Assembly (NCBI GenBank): GCA_951230915.1
Contig: OX579638.1
Coordinates: 6,900,696-6,964,695, forward strand
DNA length: 64,000 nucleotides
Direction: 5' to 3'
DNA from: Antitrichia curtipendula
Taxonomy: Eukaryota; Streptophyta; Bryopsida; Hypnales; Leucodontaceae
In this document: piece by piece, positions 60,305-64,000 of the stretch
Layout: each line of letters begins with the position of its first letter
Position numbering within the stretch: the first letter of the stretch is position 1
Notes under the pieces: model-generated
Database searches by the model: none
Told to the model about the DNA's origin: nothing
The model's input: only the letters and a program-made list of their open reading frames with translations
Position numbers and translations under genes: made by a program

Positions 60305-60322
60305 CCTCTTGGAGCCGAGGGG
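60305..60322. repeat. Palindromic CCTCTTGGAGCCGAGGGG motif
   Basis: The fourth copy of the CCTCTYGG..CCGAG motif, followed by AGTTGACATC. Confidence 0.5.
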
Positions 60323-60388
60323 AGTTGACATCTTTTTGTTTTGATCAAAGTAATTATGAACATTGCCATAAGTATTCAAATTTGTGAG

Positions 60389-62300
60389 ATACTGTGAGCT
60401 CCCAATTTGTCACTTGGGACTCGTAGAATTATTTTTTTGGAAATTTGCAATTTAAAGTTAAGAAAAATATACAAAAATCCATAAAAAGAGTGTAGAACCA
60501 AAATAGGGTTGTACCATACCCATTATAGTATTTGGTCTAGATTTGTGTTTAGACTTAGAATCCCACCAAACCGGGCCCAAAAATAGGTAGAAAGAACGAA
60601 ACGGTTGGATTTGTAGGATTCAAGCCACATAGGCCCAAAAGGGCTAAATCCTACCATGAATATGGCAATTCATGGCTAAGTCGGTCCGAGGGATCCACAA
60701 CGAGGCCACTAGGTCGGGTCCTAGAGTTAGGTTTAGAAATTCCCCAAAACCCCGATTGTTAGCATGCAGGAGCCACTAATGCAAGACCAGGCCCGTGGAG
60801 GAATCTACAGCCCAAGGATGGTGTTCTAGGGTAAATCCCATGCCAGGAGTCCAACGACAAAATCGATTCGCCAAGATTCCTCTATCTGCAAAAGATTCCC
60901 GTACCATCGATAAACTCAAGGAGATGACCAATTCATCTCCACTGACCAATTGTGCCAGGTACAAAAACGCACCTACACATCTTTCATGTGACCCCATGAG
61001 AGGTCCTGTGAAAAATCCCGTCATCTTCCGACTTGCAGAAGAACCTTTTGCGGGTGGTCAACCTTGGTAACCTCCAACGGGAATTTCATGGAAATTACCC
61101 AGGTTGCCAGAAAATCTCACTAAAAATTGGACTAGCTTGTTTTATGTTAATAATGCGCTCCGTGAAGTTTCGCAACATTCCGATAGCAACACATACCCAA
61201 ACCGGCAAGATTCCTCGAGAATTAATCACGTGGCGGGGTCCCCGCCACGTTGACCGGCATTCCGGGACCATACGACGGCGGAACGAAGTCAACCAAGAGT
61301 CTTTTCCGACTCCCTCACACCTACCGGAGACCCTAAGCTATTTACATTTCTCAAAATAGGAGACCCCCAATATCTAGGATTTTACCACGGTTTAGTTTTT
61401 AAACTAAAATAGCCTACGATGGTTTTTTGTCCTCGGTACGGGGGGTCGGGGAGTCTTGGAGTAAACACGGCGATCTGGAGCCAATGGCGCAATCCGTTTG
61501 ACGATTAGAGTAAATCTCCAAAAGTTAGGAGGTTGGTCTAGCGTAGATAGGTAAAAGTAGTTTTTTAGGGATTAGGATGAAAATCTTTGAAGATGAGGAT
61601 GAAAATTCAAGTTGATAAGGTTACTTTAGAGCTCTTGAGGGGAAGGCGGGGCCTTGGAAACCTATTTAAGGTCTCCATTTTTCTCTCTTGAACACCCCCA
61701 ATACTTGTTTTGGGTCCGTGGGTCCAAGTTATCTTGGAATTTTTGGCATTTAGGCCAAAAAACCTCTACGGTGTTTTTGGAGCACTTTGGCTCCCCTTGT
61801 TGCTCTATTTCAAGCTTTCTTTGAAGGTCCTCTTGGGTCCTTCTACCTTACCTTGTATCCTTGTTGTGAGTTGAACGGGTCTCCCCTATACTTGTGTGAC
61901 TTCTTATGCCTTGTACTAATCCTAAAGTCACCCCCCACTGTACCTTGGCGATGCCGCTTTGGGGGGCCTTTAGTATATGATATTTTATCCGTGATCATTG
62001 ACCTTGTGTGCATGTGTGCCCCCGTATTGAGTCCTAATCGGGGTTGTCTTTTTCGTTGTTGGTTGTGAGTGGGCCCACCCCCCGGGGAACGGCGAAGCTT
62101 TGAACCTGTGACCAGTCCCAGTTCTAAAGTACTTGTTAAAAACGTGCATGTGTGCCCCTGTATTGAGTCCTAACCGGAGTTGTCTTTTTCGTTGTTGGTT
62201 GTGAGTGGGCCCACCCCCCGGGGAACGGCGAAGCTTTGAACCTGTGACCAGTCCCAATCCTAAAGTACGTGTTAAAAACAAGCCTTAGACGGCAGAGCTT
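60389..62300 (+). mobile_element. Candidate long terminal repeat (5' LTR-like), unconfirmed
   Basis: The stretch starts TGTGAGCTCCC and has no long gene. It carries a TATA-like CTATTTAAGG at about 61659, then CTTGAACACCCCC, and ends near a TGGTATCGTAAG (62309) that partly resembles the plant initiator-tRNA primer site TGGTATCAGAGC. These suggest LTR, promoter and primer site in order. A matching 3' LTR is outside the window. Overlapping frames at 60795-61070 and 61033-61359 are unassigned. Confidence 0.28.
62010..62281. repeat. 136-bp tandem duplication plus partial units
   Basis: GCATGTGTGCCCC...TTGAGTCCTAA...GTGGGCCCACCCCCCGGGG...GGCGAAGCTTTGAAC occurs at 62010 and 62146. Degenerate partial units (GGCAGAGCTTTGAACG, GGCGAAGCTTTGAACT) follow at about 62290 and 62351. 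GTGGGCCCAC is itself palindromic. Confidence 0.85.
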
Positions 62301-62589
62301 TGAACGCAGTGGTATCGTAAGTCCTAAAGTTGGTGTTAAAACCAATTCTACGGCGAAGCTTTGAACTCCTATGTACGTTCGTTCCAAAGTCTAGAGTCCG
62401 AGACGTTCTCGGAAAAGTCCAAGGTTTAGCGTCTGAAATTAAGTTTAAGTTTAAGAGTCACCCCATCTCTTGTGAGCCGGCGTTCGTAAAACAAGAAACC
62501 ACACCAAAAACCGGAGAGAGTTTACCAAAAGTCCGATTTAGATTTGCTTGGGTGGGTTCCCTTAAGGAACCCCAAAAAGTAGATTCAGT

Positions 62590-62860
62590 TGCTAGGGGGT
62601 CGAAACAGGTCGCTAGGGGTCAAGCAGTCGCTAGGGAGTCGGGGTGAGTCGCTGGGGAGTCGGGAAGTAGTTGCTGGGGTCTGGCAGGTCGCAAGGGGGT
62701 CGGGAGCAGTCACTGGGGAGTCAGGAAGGTCGCTGGGGGTTCCAGCAGGTCGCAAGGGGAGTCGGGGTGAGTCGCTGGGGGGTCTGGGCAGGTCGCAAGG
62801 GGGGTTTGGGCAAGTCGCTGGGGGTTGGGAGCAGTTGCTGGGGTCTGGGCAGCGTTGGTC
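62590..62860 (+). repeat. G-rich minisatellite, unit about 17-23 bp
   Basis: About 14 variable units built on GTCGCTGGGGRGTCGGG / GGTCGCAAGGGG follow each other. Many runs of 3-6 G within short spacing give strong G-quadruplex potential on the plus strand. Frames reading through it (62589-62948) yield repetitive Gly/Ser/Arg and are not credible genes. Confidence 0.88.
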
Positions 62861-63462
62861 CAGGGAATCCAGGGCTTGGGTGAAGACTTGGGAGAGAGGA
62901 AAAAAAAGGTTGGAATTAGTGGAGATTAGAGGGAGGTTAAAGGGTTGAAGTCAAAGGAAAAAACAAACACAAAAGGAAGGAGAATAGGGGGAAGGAGAAA
63001 GAAAGGATAAGTCGCACCTCCATACCTGCATCAAACAACTCTCAACTCTCACCAAAATCACACTTATACACAATGGAGGGAGATTAGTGAGTCATAGAAT
63101 TAAATAGGAGAAGGGGGAGAGAGACGATAAATAGTGCCCTAGGCTTAGCTAAATAGGTGTTAGAAAGGAAATCTCGAGAATTCATAGTGACCATTAGGAG
63201 GTAGAATTAGGATGACACGAAGACAAGGTTGTGTAAGAGGTTAGGAGGGACATTAAAACTTCTTGGGGTTTGAATCTATAGTTGTAAGACACCCATCAAA
63301 GCTTAGGTAGAATAGTGTTAGTGTAGAAAGAGAGAAAGGGAAAGAAAATGAGAAGGAAGGAAGGAGGAAGGGAAAGAAAGAGGTTAGATCACACGGGATC
63401 CACAATTTTTATAACATAAGCGGTAAACTTGGGGGAAAAATTCCCACGAACCAAGGTCCACC

Positions 63463-63525
63463 ATGAAGTATGAAAATGGGCGCGCGGATGCGGACGAACG
63501 CATTTCCGACACCGGTAGTGACGAG
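63463..63525 (+). other. Possible short first exon (21 codons) ending at a GTAAGT donor
   Basis: ATG at 63463 begins MKYENGRADADERISDTGSD and one more acidic residue before GAG|GTAAGTCC. It is GC-rich compared with both sides. It may be the start of a gene or of a retroelement coding region continuing to the right, but the next exon is not visible. Confidence 0.25.
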
Positions 63526-63633
63526 GTAAGTCCTTGAATCAAAACTTGGTGTTTCTCCTTATTAGCATTGACTTTTTCTTAATTAGCCTATTCAAGTGAA
63601 TAGTGACCCAGGATAAGTCAAGATAAAAATTTA

Positions 63634-63808
63634 GAGTTAAAAGTAGGAGTACAAATTTGGAGTTAAATTTAGGAGTAAAAATTTGGAGTTAAATTTAGGA
63701 GTAAAAATCTAGAGTTAAATATTAGGAGTAAAAATTTGGAGTTAAATTTAGGAGTAAAAATCTAGAGTTAAATTTAAAAGTAAAAATCTAGAGTTATATT
63801 TAAAAGTT
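63634..63808 (+). repeat. 26-bp minisatellite
   Basis: About 6.5 copies of AGGAGTAAAAATTTGGAG + TTAAATTT. Two unit variants (ATTTGGAG and ATCTAGAG) alternate. Confidence 0.9.
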
Positions 63809-64000
63809 AGGAATTAGAGGAAAAAATTAAGCTTAGGGTTAGCCGTAGGGTCAAAACTTTCGAGAGAAGTGTCAAACTTCCAAAAATAGTCTTCAACACT
63901 CATGGAAGGAACGTAAAGGTTCCCCGCTCACGTAATTAGGGACGTTAGAAATGACGCCAACTACCCAGCCAACCCTATACATAAGATAGACAGTTAGGGA

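Noticed and set aside
61985..62387. Pair of minus-strand frames with repeated GLGLVTGSK-like peptides
   Set aside because: The peptide repetition comes from the 136-bp DNA tandem duplication, not from a repetitive protein.
62589..62948. Plus-strand 119-codon Gly/Ser/Arg-rich frame
   Set aside because: It is a read-through of the G-rich minisatellite; all frames of such an array tend to stay open.
62590..63810. CRISPR-like array
   Set aside because: The repeats are contiguous with no unique spacers of constant length, and the host is a eukaryote.
1..64000. tRNA, rRNA or organellar insert
   Set aside because: I saw no cloverleaf-consistent segment, rRNA-like conserved block or organellar gene while reading both strands, although a covariance-model scan was not possible.

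Overview
This window is plant nuclear DNA. At the left edge, minus-strand exons spell the N-terminal half of a leucine-rich-repeat receptor kinase in the plant LRR-VIII-1 style: signal peptide, LRRNT_2 cap, then 72-nt LRR exons separated by GT-AG introns. The rest is AT-rich and dominated by non-autonomous DNA transposons, with one broken Mutator-like transposase near the right end. I cannot name the species. Nothing here is bacterial, organellar or viral.

Layout. 0-3.4 kb: LRR-RLK ectodomain (minus strand, runs off the left edge). 3.4-7.9 kb: its upstream region and intergenic DNA. 7.9-47 kb: gene-free transposon territory. Its main component is a family of elements with TTAA at both ends and termini like TTAACCCCTAAAG...CTTTAGGGGTTAA. 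About 14 copies are recognisable, including two nearly intact ~943-bp copies in opposite orientation. TTAA targets and CCC-type ends are hallmarks of piggyBac or Kolobok elements. Mixed in are TAAGGT...ACCTTA elements (TA-flanked), GGGCC/GAGCATC elements (TAA-flanked, PIF/Harbinger-like), 300-bp GC-rich MITEs, long fold-back repeats and palindromes. Several are nested up to four deep (29.6-31.7, 34.6-35.5, 36.1-36.9 and 40.2-41.6 kb). 47-49.9 kb: AT-rich DNA and a fold-back repeat.

49.9-51.3 kb: a complete four-exon gene (minus strand, 232 aa) that I assembled from splice sites. It has six zinc fingers, CCHH/CCHH/CCHH/CCHC/CCHH/CCHC. Its finger layout resembles a multi-C2H2 family I know from fungi rather than from plants, which makes it the most interesting gene in the window. 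51.3-52.8 kb: three diverged 0.4-0.5-kb tandem repeats directly upstream of that gene; the first repeat carries a copy of its start codon. 52.8-53.2 kb: an unassigned GC-richer open segment. 54.4-58.35 kb: a Mutator-like (MULE) transposase pseudogene ending in a SWIM zinc finger, broken by several stops and frameshifts. 58.4-64 kb: an unassigned 127-aa ORF, a possible long terminal repeat with leader, and three tandem arrays (136-bp units, a G-rich minisatellite and a 26-bp minisatellite).

The two real genes show no functional link. The window is mainly a record of repeated transposon insertion between widely spaced plant genes.
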